A stretch of DNA of 64,000 nt from Sphingobacteriales bacterium UTBCD1 (GCA_002066995.1 MWTC01000042.1:1-64000); one strand, 5' to 3'; shown: positions 9,283 to 18,632, counted from the first letter of the stretch. Program-made: numbers and translations. The notes: a model not told the origin generated them from the letters alone.

Positions 9283-9292
9283 AAAAGCCAGG

Positions 9293-9712
9293 TTGAAAAA
9301 CATTTTACTCATATCATCTTTTTTAATGCTGACAGGCTCTGTATTGAAGGCACAGGATTCCATTGAAAATAATGACAGGATTCGTGATAAAATGTCTGAA
9401 TTCATACAGCGGCGGCTGGACCTTTCCAATGCTGAAGCAAAAAAATTCACTCCTGTATTTCTCCGCTATTTTCATGAATGGAGATCCACCCTGAAAGAAT
9501 TTAAAGGAAACCCCGATCGCCTGCTCTTGCAGCAAAGGATCGTTGATCTCCGGCTTCGTTACAGGGATGAGTTCAAAGATATTATAGGTGAAAAGCGCAG
9601 CAACCAGGTGTTTGATGAACAGCAACGCTTTATCCAGGGTGTCCGCAAAATGCGTGAAGGCGAAAGATTAGAAGGGAAACCAAATCGTAGATTTCGCACT
9701 ATGCAACAATAA
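9293..9712 (+). CDS. Small periplasmic protein, Spy/CpxP-like
   Basis: A 139-residue protein that starts with TTG at 9293. This start is supported because the encoded N-terminus is a good signal peptide (MKNILLISSFLML..., cleavage after LKAQ), and the next ATG would destroy it. The mature part is helical and rich in charged residues (DKMSEFIQRRLDLSNAEAKK), resembling small stress-sensing periplasmic helical proteins of the Spy/CpxP kind, though I see no LTxxQ motif. It lies 10 bases after the membrane protein gene, as the last gene of the sigma operon. It could be the operon's sensor or its output. Confidence 0.65.
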   Translation: MKNILLISSFLMLTGSVLKAQDSIENNDRIRDKMSEFIQRRLDLSNAEAKKFTPVFLRYFHEWRSTLKEFKGNPDRLLLQQRIVDLRLRYRDEFKDIIGEKRSNQVFDEQQRFIQGVRKMREGERLEGKPNRRFRTMQQ

Positions 9713-9723
9713 AAAAATTTTAT

Positions 9724-9731
9724 TATCTTTG
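9724..9731 (+). promoter_or_regulatory. -7 box TATCTTTG ahead of a short terminated transcript
   Basis: TATCTTTG matches the TAnnTTTG consensus exactly. No protein-coding start follows it on this strand; only a short stretch ending in a strong terminator does. No good -33 TTG at the right spacing is seen, so the promoter strength is uncertain. Confidence 0.4.
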
Positions 9732-9736
9732 AAACT

Positions 9737-9791
9737 GGTGTTTTTCATAGGTTAGCAACGGCCGTCCCGACTCTTCGGGAAGGCCTTTTTT
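9737..9791 (+). ncRNA. Candidate small RNA with anti-start-codon segment
   Basis: If transcription begins about six bases after the -7 box, a transcript of about 55 nt results. It has a body with TTTTTCAT at 9741-9748 and GTTAG at 9751-9755, then a terminator hairpin. The complement of 9741-9755 reads CTAAC, two bases, ATG, AAAAA, which looks like the start region of a typical exported-protein mRNA. The same arrangement is found in the candidate RNA at 35029-35122. It might instead be only the 3' end of the sigma operon mRNA. No expression evidence is available. Confidence 0.35.
9760..9791 (+). terminator. Intrinsic terminator after sigma operon / small RNA
   Basis: An 11-position stem (9760-9770 with 9775-9785) with one G-A mismatch and a 4-nt loop is followed directly by six T's at 9786-9791. 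This is a strong rho-independent terminator on the plus strand, and it protects the convergent gene ending at 9818. Confidence 0.85.
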
Positions 9792-9817
9792 ATTGGATTA
9801 CTTTTTTAAATCTTACA

Positions 9818-10594
9818 TCAAAATTTCCAGACAGGATTTTTCACATCATGGTAAAATAAAAAAGACCATTTTTCTTTTTCTCCTGCTTGTTTCCAGTTCC
9901 TCCTTAACTCCATCGCTTTCCTGCCATCAAAGTCATATTTTGCTATAAACCGGTGTTTCATTTGTTGCAACTGCGAAGCGTCATCAGCCCCAAAAAAAAC
10001 TACCTGTCCCCCGTCATGAATATAAAATACCTGATGAAACGGTGAGTGAGCTCCTGTAACTTCATAATGAATATAATCCCCTATCATTCCTGAATCATCA
10101 TTAAGAAAAGTGACCATAGCATTATTTATTAGAACGTTCAGTTCATCGGTGAGGTAAGAAGGGGATCCTTTTTTAAAAGCATAATCCAACTCTCTTTTTT
10201 GCAGATAATATGTTGCATGGGACAGGCTCAGGAAACCCGGATCTCTTTTACTGTTAATCCCGCCTGCATGATCTTTATGAAGATGTGAAATCAATACCTT
10301 AGTCACTTCGGAAGGCCCGATACCTGCATTCAGCAGATTCTGATGGAGTTTCATCTTTCCATTTTCTGCTGAAAAACCCAATCCTGTATCCAGCAGTAAA
10401 ATATCGTTGGAAGTGATGACAGCAAACGGCTGGACTTCAACCAGGATACTCCCCGTTGGTCTTTTCTGCAATTCATCTTCGTTCAAATCAAACGGGACGA
10501 AATGTTTTGACTGATCAACTGTAAATGTACCTTCAATAAGCGGAATGACTTTCATGCGGTTTCTTTGATAAGCAGGCAAAAATAAGTCATTCAA
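9818..10594 (-). CDS. MBL-fold metallo-hydrolase
   Basis: A cytoplasmic 258-residue metallo-beta-lactamase-fold protein with the dinuclear metal motif SHLHKDHAGG, an LLLDTG strand before it, and the later histidine in TGAHSPFHQ. Members hydrolyse esters, lactones or thioesters, and the substrate here is unknown. The start at 10594 lies 5 bases after rodA. A second ATG at 10555 gives an N-terminus (MKVIPLIEGTF) that looks more like relatives, so the true start may be there. It is the last gene of the cell-elongation cluster and is probably cotranscribed without sharing the function. Confidence 0.8.
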   Translation of the reverse strand: MNDLFLPAYQRNRMKVIPLIEGTFTVDQSKHFVPFDLNEDELQKRPTGSILVEVQPFAVITSNDILLLDTGLGFSAENGKMKLHQNLLNAGIGPSEVTKVLISHLHKDHAGGINSKRDPGFLSLSHATYYLQKRELDYAFKKGSPSYLTDELNVLINNAMVTFLNDDSGMIGDYIHYEVTGAHSPFHQVFYIHDGGQVVFFGADDASQLQQMKHRFIAKYDFDGRKAMELRRNWKQAGEKEKWSFLFYHDVKNPVWKF

Positions 10595-10599
10595 ATCCC

Positions 10600-11934
10600 T
10601 TATCTCAATACCATGTGCCTGTCTGCATCCAAACGGATCAGTATGAATAACATCACGGTGAACGTGAGTAATGAAGTTCCTCCATAGCTGATAAAGGGCA
10701 GGGGGATACCAATCACCGGTGCAAGACCGACTGTCATTGCAAGATTGATAGCTATATGGAAAAAGAATACTCCCGCTACTCCGTATGCATAACAGCGGCT
10801 GAATACACTTCGCTGTCGTTCTGCAATGGTTACAATCCTGAAAAGCAAGATCAGGTAAATACCGAGCAGAACAGCACTTCCTGCAAAACCAAATCCTTCT
10901 CCAATGGTACAGAAAATAAAATCAGTCCTTTGTTCCGGCACAAAATCATAACGTGTCTGTGTGCCCTTCAACAGTCCTTTCCCCCACAGCTGTCCGCTGC
11001 CGATTGCTATTTTTGACTGTTTGACATTATAATTGCTCTGGTTTGCTTTTTGTTTTGTATCCGCACTTACGGTTTCTCCTGCATCATGATAAGGATTATC
11101 TTTTCCGAAAAGACTGTAAATTCTTTCCACCTGGTATTTCTGCAATACATGCTTGAAAACAAACGGAACAGCAAACCGCTGAATACCTACACATACAAAC
11201 CAAAGAAGAATGATCGTCAAAAGAATACCCCTGTTTCTTTTCAGCGTACGCCTGAGAAAGTAAATAGTCAGTAATGCAATTACTGTAAGTGAAATAGCCA
11301 GAATATTGGGTTCTATAACTATGGTGGCCACCACCAATGCTGCAATCGCAAAGCCCACAATGAGAACAACTGGAGGCAATCCTTCACGAAACATTACCAG
11401 GAAAAATGAGAAATACACCAGCGCCAATCCTGTTTCTCTCTGCAGTATGGAAAGCAATGCAGGAAATAAAGCAATAGCCGCAGCAATCAGTTGGGAACGG
11501 ATCGTTGAAAAATCTGTTTCAGGCCGGGAAATGAATTTTGCCAAAGCCAGCGCCACACATATCTTACAGAATTCTGCCGGCTGAAACTGAAATCCGCCCA
11601 GCCGAATAATGGATTCCGTTCCTTTTATCCTGGAGTGAAATGGGAAGACAAGTAATAATACAAATATGCCGGCCACATACCAGAGATTGGCAGTAGCCGT
11701 GAAAAATTTGCTATCTGTTAGCAAAACGAAAAAAGCAAGAACCGTTGCAATAAGAAAATAATAAAACTGCTTGCTGTAGTCAGTTTTAAATTGTAAAAAG
11801 CTTTGTACAAGGGGATCACTTTCCTTATAGGTCGCAGCAAATATTGCCATGATGCCGATAATCACAAGCGCCAGGTATAACCATACAAGGCTCCAGTCAA
11901 TCCCTTTTGATATTTCGGGGTTTCGTTGTGTCAT
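10600..11934 (-). CDS. rodA: Rod-shape determining glycosyltransferase RodA
   Basis: A 444-residue polytopic SEDS protein, the peptidoglycan glycosyltransferase of the elongation machinery. About ten membrane segments are visible, with the family signature PLPFISYGGTSLL near the C-terminus and a large extracytoplasmic loop containing GKGLLKGTQTRYDFVPEQRTDF. It lies 14 bases after the PBP2 gene mrdA, its obligate transpeptidase partner, in the mreBCD cluster. It is longer than the E. coli protein because of the loop, which is usual in this phylum. FtsW is the alternative SEDS member, but the mrdA neighbour favours RodA. Confidence 0.93.
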   Translation of the reverse strand: MTQRNPEISKGIDWSLVWLYLALVIIGIMAIFAATYKESDPLVQSFLQFKTDYSKQFYYFLIATVLAFFVLLTDSKFFTATANLWYVAGIFVLLLVFPFHSRIKGTESIIRLGGFQFQPAEFCKICVALALAKFISRPETDFSTIRSQLIAAAIALFPALLSILQRETGLALVYFSFFLVMFREGLPPVVLIVGFAIAALVVATIVIEPNILAISLTVIALLTIYFLRRTLKRNRGILLTIILLWFVCVGIQRFAVPFVFKHVLQKYQVERIYSLFGKDNPYHDAGETVSADTKQKANQSNYNVKQSKIAIGSGQLWGKGLLKGTQTRYDFVPEQRTDFIFCTIGEGFGFAGSAVLLGIYLILLFRIVTIAERQRSVFSRCYAYGVAGVFFFHIAINLAMTVGLAPVIGIPLPFISYGGTSLLTFTVMLFILIRLDADRHMVLR

Positions 11935-11948
11935 GTAAATTCCGGTTC

Positions 11949-14048
11949 CTAGTTCTTTTTCTTTTCGGTATTTATTCTTTTATCACCCGGTAAAATTGCA
12001 TCAGGTTTTTCAGAAATCTTTTTTACCGGATTTTCATTATTACGTTCTTCCTGTTTTTTAATAATGGTATCTGCCTGCATGACATCTTCGGGTATTACCT
12101 CAATTTTTAAAGTATCTTTTATTAAGTTTCTTATCATCTCTAAAGAATCCTTCCTAATTTTCTGCAGCGAATCCCTTGTTTTAATCTCCCGTTGCATGTA
12201 TGGGGGGATCAGGTTGGCATTCATCATCCTTTCTTCAAGGGGTTTACGGTTTGCTGCAATGGTATCATTCATGTATTTTTCTATCATAAGTCCCGCAATG
12301 GGAGCTGCCCATGTACCTCCAAAGCCCGCATTTTCACACATGACCATAATGGCGATTCTGGGATTTTCACGGGGAGCAAATGCAGCAAAGAAGGAATGGT
12401 CTTTTTGCTTTACACCGTGTAAAGAATTTTCTGCCGTGCCGGTTTTCCCGCAAATAACAATACCGGGTACCCGTGCTCCCATTCCGGTTCCCGCATCTAT
12501 TACACCCTGCATACCGTTATGCACTGCTTCAAATATACTGTCAGGAATATCCATAGGCTCAATGCTCTGCTTGTATTTATTCAACAATCCAAACTTATCC
12601 CCTCCATCAATGGAATCCACAAAATGAGGTATTTTATACCAGCCTTTATTAGCGAGATATGCCATTTCATTAGCCATTTGCACCGGCGTCACCAATACTT
12701 CTCCCTGGCCAATACTAACTGAACGAAAAGTGCAGAAATTCCAATGTCCTTTTCCGTATATCCGGTTATAAGTTGCCGGTGTTGGAATTATTCCGGTTCC
12801 TTCTGAAGGAATATCAACACCCAATCTATGCCCAAGTCCGAATCCATACATATACTTGTCCCAGTTGCTCAGGCTGCTGTCCACATTCGGAAAAACAGGG
12901 TTATTGATGACCCTCTGCATAACATTTGCAAAATAAGTATTACATGATTTGGTGATACCGGAAGTAAGATTAAACACACCGGGGTCCAGGCATTTCATCG
13001 GCTTACCGCATCCATAAAAAGCACCGGAACAGGAGAAAGTAGTTTTGGTAGTGATAACACCTTCATGCAATGCCAGGATCGCCTGCAATGTTTTGAAAGT
13101 TGACCCCGGGGGATATGAATTTAAAACTGCCCTGTTCATCAGGGGCAACCTCGGATCAACATACAATTGTGAGAAATGTTTTCTTCTCTCTGCTCCGGTT
13201 AATAAATTCGGATTGTAAGTCGGGCTGCTCACCATGGCAAGGATACCGCCGGTCTTTGGATCAATAGCAACAATGGCGCCTACTTTATTTTGCATCAGTT
13301 TCTCACCTTCTTTTTGCAATTCTATATCGAGGCTCAGGTGTAAATTGCTGCCGGCAACCGCAGCAGTGTCAAAAGCACCCTTCTCATAAGGGCCCTGGAT
13401 ACGGTTGAAATTATCTTTAATCAAAAATTTTACTCCTCTTTCTCCCATCAATACTTTTTCATAGCTGCTCTCCAGGCCCGTCATGCCGGCATAATCACCG
13501 GACTGGTATCCTCCATCAGAATGTTTTCTCAGAAAATTACTGTCCACTTCAGCCAGGTATCCAAGAATATTTGCAGCAGCGCCATAAGAATACTCCCTGA
13601 TCGGCCTTTCCTGTATATAGAATCCACTTCCGAACCGCCACATGTTTTCCTGCATACGGGCATACTTCTGTGCAGAAAGTGATGCTTCGAAAACTGAAGG
13701 CCTGAAGGCTTTATTCCGGATGATCCCATTGACAATTCTTCTTCTGAATTCTGCAGTGTCAATTTCCATCAGGCCGCACAGAAAGGCCGTATCCAGCCCC
13801 CTGATCTGTGAAGGTATCACCATCAGATCATAGGTCAGGGTATTGTTCAGGATAGCTTTCCGGTTCCGGTCAAAAATAATTCCTCTCAACGGATATACTA
13901 CTGTCCGCTGAATGGCATTCTCGTCTGCCAGCTTTCTGTATTTTTTTGAGATGATCTGCAGGTGAAATAACTGGGCAATGATGACTATAAATGTCACCAG
14001 GAATATCAGGCGTATGATACGGCTTCTCGACTGGTTAAACACAGGCAT
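11949..14048 (-). CDS. mrdA: Penicillin-binding protein 2 (elongation transpeptidase)
   Basis: A 699-residue class B penicillin-binding protein. One N-terminal membrane anchor (about 11-31) leads into the pedestal domain and then the transpeptidase domain with its three active-site motifs: STFK at 316-319, SCN at 368-370 and KTG at 535-537. It cross-links new peptidoglycan during side-wall growth together with RodA. A Lys/Glu-rich C-terminal tail of about 90 residues follows the catalytic domain and is probably disordered. It lies in the mre-rod operon, 119 bases after mreD. Confidence 0.94.
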   Translation of the reverse strand: MPVFNQSRSRIIRLIFLVTFIVIIAQLFHLQIISKKYRKLADENAIQRTVVYPLRGIIFDRNRKAILNNTLTYDLMVIPSQIRGLDTAFLCGLMEIDTAEFRRRIVNGIIRNKAFRPSVFEASLSAQKYARMQENMWRFGSGFYIQERPIREYSYGAAANILGYLAEVDSNFLRKHSDGGYQSGDYAGMTGLESSYEKVLMGERGVKFLIKDNFNRIQGPYEKGAFDTAAVAGSNLHLSLDIELQKEGEKLMQNKVGAIVAIDPKTGGILAMVSSPTYNPNLLTGAERRKHFSQLYVDPRLPLMNRAVLNSYPPGSTFKTLQAILALHEGVITTKTTFSCSGAFYGCGKPMKCLDPGVFNLTSGITKSCNTYFANVMQRVINNPVFPNVDSSLSNWDKYMYGFGLGHRLGVDIPSEGTGIIPTPATYNRIYGKGHWNFCTFRSVSIGQGEVLVTPVQMANEMAYLANKGWYKIPHFVDSIDGGDKFGLLNKYKQSIEPMDIPDSIFEAVHNGMQGVIDAGTGMGARVPGIVICGKTGTAENSLHGVKQKDHSFFAAFAPRENPRIAIMVMCENAGFGGTWAAPIAGLMIEKYMNDTIAANRKPLEERMMNANLIPPYMQREIKTRDSLQKIRKDSLEMIRNLIKDTLKIEVIPEDVMQADTIIKKQEERNNENPVKKISEKPDAILPGDKRINTEKKKN

Positions 14049-14167
14049 AGAAATAAAACAATATAAGATTAAGGTTGGTAAATAGCAACAGCAAATTTCG
14101 CAGTGAGACCTGCGGTTTCCAAATCTATTTTAAAATACAGAATCTTTTATGAATTCTTTGAAGAAAA

Positions 14168-14701
14168 TTACTGGACATTGGTACGGTACTTCAATTGCCG
14201 GGGAAATAAAAATTCAACGGTAAAAATCAGCAGGAGGCTGATAGCGGTGGTGCCAATCACTTTAATAATAAAATCAATAAAACTGCCAAAGCTTAACCAT
14301 TCCAGGAAGACAATACAGCCATTATGCAAAATGGTTAACACAGATATGTAAACAGCGTAGGGTGTCCACCCCATCGCTTTAACAGAAGGTTCCCGGTAAT
14401 TGAATTCACTGATATCTTTAGGCATAAGAACATGGATCATAAAGGGACGGAAATAGGCAATCAGTACACAGGCTGATGCATGAAGGCCGGGCGACATGGT
14501 AAAATAATCCAGGGTGATGCCTAATACAAACCCTGCAAGCAAAAGGCCGATCCTTGACATACTAAACGGGAGCCATAAAATAAAAAGAAAATACAGATAG
14601 GGCGTAATGAACCGGTGCAACTGGGGTATTTTATTCAGTATATAAACCTGTATTAAAAGAAACAGGGCAAAACGGATCATATTTCTTATCATGCCGCTCA
14701 C
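14168..14701 (-). CDS. mreD: Rod shape-determining protein MreD
   Basis: A 177-residue very hydrophobic protein with five or six membrane segments, of the length and composition typical of MreD. The sequence itself is weakly conserved, so the assignment rests largely on position: it overlaps the mreC stop by 4 bases (14698-14701), implying translational coupling, and is followed by mrdA and rodA. MreD is an inner-membrane component of the elongation complex that links MreC to the PBP2/RodA enzymes. Confidence 0.85.
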   Translation of the reverse strand: MSGMIRNMIRFALFLLIQVYILNKIPQLHRFITPYLYFLFILWLPFSMSRIGLLLAGFVLGITLDYFTMSPGLHASACVLIAYFRPFMIHVLMPKDISEFNYREPSVKAMGWTPYAVYISVLTILHNGCIVFLEWLSFGSFIDFIIKVIGTTAISLLLIFTVEFLFPRQLKYRTNVQ

Positions 14702-15576
14702 TTAGAAACAGATTTAGGTTGCTCAATTTTTTTGCGTGTATCATTAAAGAGCTGCACCTGTTCATCATATTGAAGATTTTCAATTACATGAACCTGTTGC
14801 AGGTTAAAAAAATCAGCTGCTGTTTTTACTTTCAAAGTAAAAAAGCCGGTTACATTATCCATTGAAATATCAGCAACTGTTCCAATAATAAATCCGGGCG
14901 GAAAATTATACGAATAGGTGCTGGTCAGTATGGTGTCCCCTTTCTTTACATCAGCACTTTTGGGAATATTTTTTAAAGAAAGATACCTCGGATCTTTACC
15001 ATCCCACTGCAACGTGCCGAATTCTCCTCCTTTCTTCAGTGAGGCATTTACCGTGTTCTGAACATGCAACAGGCTCATCACCTCGCTGAAATTGTTGCTT
15101 ACATTGACCACAATACCTACGGGGTAGCCATCAGAACTTATCACGGCCATATTATCCCTGATGCCGAGTTTTGAACCGCGGTTCAGCTGGAAATAATTTT
15201 TTTGACTGCTTACTGTATTATAAACTACCGTGGCATCCCGGTACAGGTAACGGCGGTAATGGCCTAAAGTATCAAAAGGAATCGTATCCTTTACTATACG
15301 AACGGCTGAATCTGGTTTTAAAAAATTAATTTGAAGGAGATTCAGCAGGGAGTCATTCAGATGATGCAGTCTCCTGTTCTCCTGTTTCAGATTGAAATAA
15401 TCCTCTATTCTATTATATTGTGTATTGATGCGGCCGGTAACCTCATTGGCAATTCCTAAAAACTTTGCCCTGTGAAACCTGTTATAACTGAAAAGAAACG
15501 ACAAAGAGATAATCTGCAATACAAGGAATGCAAAAAAAACAGAATACCGCCTGAGAAAAAGAAAAACGTTACGCAT
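14698..15576 (-). CDS. mreC: Rod shape-determining protein MreC
   Basis: A 292-residue bitopic protein. A short cytoplasmic tail and one membrane helix (about 12-30) are followed by a coiled-coil stretch rich in Asn/Leu (ENRRLHHLNDSLLNLLQ near 65-81) and the beta-rich periplasmic domain with the conserved glycine-rich segments (SSDGYPVGIVVNVS, LNRGSKLGI). MreC forms filaments or scaffolds in the periplasm that activate PBP2. It starts 72 bases after the mreB stop and overlaps mreD by 4 bases. Confidence 0.92.
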   Translation of the reverse strand: MRNVFLFLRRYSVFFAFLVLQIISLSFLFSYNRFHRAKFLGIANEVTGRINTQYNRIEDYFNLKQENRRLHHLNDSLLNLLQINFLKPDSAVRIVKDTIPFDTLGHYRRYLYRDATVVYNTVSSQKNYFQLNRGSKLGIRDNMAVISSDGYPVGIVVNVSNNFSEVMSLLHVQNTVNASLKKGGEFGTLQWDGKDPRYLSLKNIPKSADVKKGDTILTSTYSYNFPPGFIIGTVADISMDNVTGFFTLKVKTAADFFNLQQVHVIENLQYDEQVQLFNDTRKKIEQPKSVSK

Positions 15577-15648
15577 TGATTACGGCACAAAATTCAGAAT
15601 ACAAGTTACAAGAACTTTGCTGCTTGGTTTGGAACTTACTGTTCTTAT

Positions 15649-16674
15649 TTATCGCATCACGAAAGGATACCTGTTATAGTTTTTCAGTGCAAAACCCGTG
15701 CCCCGAACTACACTCTTCAGCGGTTCATCAGCAACGTGTACCGGCAATTTTATTTTTTGACTCAGCCTCTTATCCAGGCCTCTTAACAATGCGCCGCCAC
15801 CGGTGAGATATAAACCTCTGCGGTAAATATCTGCTGCCAGTTCGGGCGGTGTCTGCTCCAGTGCCCTGAGAATTGCTTCTTCAATTTTGAAAATACTTTT
15901 ATCCAGTGCTTCTGCAATTTCCTGGAAGCTTATCATTATTTGTTTGGGAATTCCGGTTACCAGGTCACGGCCGTTTACCGGGTAATCATCCGGCGGATTG
16001 TCTATATCTTTCATTGCAGCGCCTACCTGAATCTTGATCTGCTCTGCGGTTCTCTCCCCGATCAGCAAACTGTGATACCTGCGCAGCGCTTCCATAATAT
16101 CTGCTGTAAACTCATCACCTGCAATGCGGATGGATTGATCACAGACAATTCCTGCCAGTGCAATCACGGTGATCCCGGTAGTACCGCCGCCAATATCAAT
16201 AATCATATTACCCACCGGCTCTTCCACATCAATACCAATCCCCAGCGCAGCGGCCATGGGCTCATGAATAAGATACACTTCTTTAGCTCCGGCCTGCTCA
16301 GCGCTGTCACGTACAGCTCTTTTTTCCACTTCCGTGATGGAAGAAGGAATACAGATCATCATTCGCCAGCTTGGTGGAAATAACGGCTTCTTCGGATATA
16401 CCAGTTTGATAAGTTCCCTGATCATCAGCTCAGCAGCATTGAAGTCAGCGATTACACCATCTTTCAAAGGACGGACAGTACGGATGCTTTCATGAGTTTT
16501 TTCATGCATCATCAATGCCTTTTTTCCTACAGCCAAAACAGTTTTAGGATTATTACGGTCCAGCGCCACGATACTCGGCTCATTTACCACCACTTCATCG
16601 TTGTGTATGATCAGCGTATTAGCAGTGCCCAGGTCTATGGCTATCTCTTGAGTAAACCAGCTAAAAAGTCCCAT
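15649..16674 (-). CDS. mreB: Rod shape-determining actin homologue MreB
   Basis: A 341-residue bacterial actin. Phosphate-binding loops are present: AIDLGTANT at the N-terminus, DIGGGTTGITV in the middle, and TGGGALLRGLD near the end, which are the actin-fold ATP site. It polymerises under the membrane and directs side-wall synthesis by MreCD/RodA/PBP2. I place the start at 16674 (MGLFSWFTQEIAIDLG, the usual MreB opening with a membrane-binding amphipathic start). An in-frame ATG 99 bases further upstream adds a basic stretch unlike MreB. It is the first gene of the elongation operon. Confidence 0.95.
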   Translation of the reverse strand: MGLFSWFTQEIAIDLGTANTLIIHNDEVVVNEPSIVALDRNNPKTVLAVGKKALMMHEKTHESIRTVRPLKDGVIADFNAAELMIRELIKLVYPKKPLFPPSWRMMICIPSSITEVEKRAVRDSAEQAGAKEVYLIHEPMAAALGIGIDVEEPVGNMIIDIGGGTTGITVIALAGIVCDQSIRIAGDEFTADIMEALRRYHSLLIGERTAEQIKIQVGAAMKDIDNPPDDYPVNGRDLVTGIPKQIMISFQEIAEALDKSIFKIEEAILRALEQTPPELAADIYRRGLYLTGGGALLRGLDKRLSQKIKLPVHVADEPLKSVVRGTGFALKNYNRYPFVMR

Positions 16675-16807
16675 TTTTCGGATTGGATTTAGTGGTTGCA
16701 AAGTACGTGCAAATAATTTGAATTCACAAAGCGAAACTTCCGATTTAGGCTGATTTTTCAATTTCTTTTTCAAAATTTTTTTTACAATTTTCTATTACCT
16801 TCAATGT

Positions 16808-17962
16808 ATGCGGATCATCAACCGTACTGTCCTGATACTTTCTCTGGTAAGCCTGTTTGCAGATATTGCAAGTGAAATGTTATATCCTGTTATTCCTCTC
16901 TATCTGGAAGAAATCGGATTTACTGTACTCTGGATAGGTTTGCTGGAAGGATTGGCAAATTTCACAGCAGGCATCAGTAAAGGATACTTCGGCGAACTGA
17001 GCGACCGCAAAGGAATTCGACTCCCTCTTGTACGCACCGGATATTTTCTCAGCGCTGTTTCCAAACCGATGATGGCATTATTCGTTTACCCTCTTTGGAT
17101 ATTTTTTTCCAGGTCGCTGGACAGGTTGGGAAAAGGGATACGTACTGCACCAAGAGATGCTTTGCTTTCTGCTCAGGCAACCAAAGAAACAAAAGGAAGG
17201 ATTTTCGGGTTCCATCGTGGTATGGATACTCTCGGCGCTGCCATCGGTCCTGCATTCACCCTCATATTCCTGTACTTTTACCCTTTACATTACAAAGCAG
17301 TTTTTTATTTTGCTTTCCTGCCGGGATTAATCTCAGTATTACTCCTGTTTGTACTGAAAGAAAAAAAGAGCATTTCCCGGCAGCGGCCAGGAAATTTTTT
17401 TTCTTTTTTCCGCTACTGGAAGACAGCATCAACCAGGTACAAAAAACTGGTAACGGGCCTGCTCTTGTTTGCGCTCTTCAACAGTTCTGATTTTTTTCTT
17501 TTATTAAAAACGAAAGAAGTAACCGGCAGTGACAACATCACCATTGCAGCTTACGTATTTTATAACCTTGTTTTTGCACTTACCTCATACCCGCTTGGCG
17601 TTCTTGCAGACAAATTAAGTTTTAAAAAAGTCCTTTCATCGGGATTTTTATTATTTGCGATTGTTTACGGATGTTTCGCTGTTCAACCTTCTGTACCGGT
17701 AATCTTTATTTTATTCTTCATTTATGGTATTTATGCTGCCGCAACAGAGGGTGTAAGTAAAGCCTGGATCACAAATACTGCAGATGAAAACAATATTGCC
17801 ACTGCCATCGGATTTTATACCTCCGGGGAAAGCGTGTGTTCTTTTTTGGCCAGTGTTATAGCAGGAGGATTGTGGTTATGGTTCGGAAGTTTTTATACAT
17901 TCGGCATTACTGCAATTATTTCATTTTGTGTTCTTATCTATTTTTTATGGGCAGTAAAGTAA
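16808..17962 (+). CDS. MFS transporter
   Basis: A 384-residue major facilitator with twelve predicted membrane segments. The loop between segments 2 and 3 carries the family motif (GELSDRKGIRLPLVRTG), and SLDRLGKGIRTAPRDAL follows segment 4, a feature of a drug/metabolite-export-like subfamily widespread in Bacteroidota. The substrate cannot be predicted. It is divergent from mreB with 133 bases between the starts. The following plus-strand gene starts 99 bases later and is probably independent. Confidence 0.85.
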   Translation: MRIINRTVLILSLVSLFADIASEMLYPVIPLYLEEIGFTVLWIGLLEGLANFTAGISKGYFGELSDRKGIRLPLVRTGYFLSAVSKPMMALFVYPLWIFFSRSLDRLGKGIRTAPRDALLSAQATKETKGRIFGFHRGMDTLGAAIGPAFTLIFLYFYPLHYKAVFYFAFLPGLISVLLLFVLKEKKSISRQRPGNFFSFFRYWKTASTRYKKLVTGLLLFALFNSSDFFLLLKTKEVTGSDNITIAAYVFYNLVFALTSYPLGVLADKLSFKKVLSSGFLLFAIVYGCFAVQPSVPVIFILFFIYGIYAAATEGVSKAWITNTADENNIATAIGFYTSGESVCSFLASVIAGGLWLWFGSFYTFGITAIISFCVLIYFLWAVK

Positions 17963-18061
17963 CGTTAACATTTGATTTTTTTCTTTTGACGGAGATTTGC
18001 AGTCTGGAACAATAATTGCAAATGAGATTTCTCAAAACTTAAGCTATAAAAAATATCATTT

Positions 18062-18529
18062 ATGAAAAAGGTAATTTTCTCATTGTTATTTGCACTCACC
18101 ATTTCATTGGTACAGGCTCAAAGTAAAAGTATCAACAGCCCTGATTACCAGAATGCACTGGGTGTAAAGATCTGGAATGGGGGAGGTATTTCTTTCAAAC
18201 ACTTTTTTACTGATAAAGATGCAGGTGAACTGTTTGGTTATTTCTGGAACCAGGGATTCCGGGTTACCGGCTTATATGAAATCCACGGCCCCATTTCAGG
18301 TGCATCCGGCCTGAAGTGGTACATAGGCCCCGGCGCCCATGTAGGATTCTACAATGTGAAAAACGGGAACGGCTCTTTCGTCGGTGTGGATGGAGTGCTT
18401 GGCCTTGACTATAAATTCAACTCGGCTCCTATAAATATTTCGCTTGACTGGCAACCATCATTTGAATTCGGCGAGGGCCGGGGCTTTTACGGAAACTGGG
18501 GAGGATTAGGAGTCCGCTACACTTTCTGA
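18062..18529 (+). CDS. Small secreted outer-membrane-like protein of unknown function
   Basis: A 155-residue protein with a clear signal peptide (MKKVIFSLLFALTISLVQAQ). The mature part alternates hydrophobic and polar residues and ends with an aromatic residue (GLGVRYTF), both typical of small outer-membrane beta-barrels. Glycine-rich turns (GPGAHVGFYN) support this. I do not recognise a named family. It resembles proteins annotated only as outer membrane beta-barrel or hypothetical in Bacteroidota. It stands alone between an MFS gene and convergent purD. Confidence 0.65.
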   Translation: MKKVIFSLLFALTISLVQAQSKSINSPDYQNALGVKIWNGGGISFKHFFTDKDAGELFGYFWNQGFRVTGLYEIHGPISGASGLKWYIGPGAHVGFYNVKNGNGSFVGVDGVLGLDYKFNSAPINISLDWQPSFEFGEGRGFYGNWGGLGVRYTF

Positions 18530-18632
18530 AATATTATTTACTATCTATCCTAAAAAAAAGGGATTAGCAAAATTCATTATTCCTGATTTTTTTATCATTT
18601 GAAAAAATCGGACAGCGGATAATATCTGTTTA

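Noticed and set aside
17993..18030. ATTTGCA / TGCAAAT inverted repeat before the gene at 18062
   Set aside because: It is only 7 bp in AT-rich DNA with a long spacer and no promoter alignment, so it is too likely to be chance.
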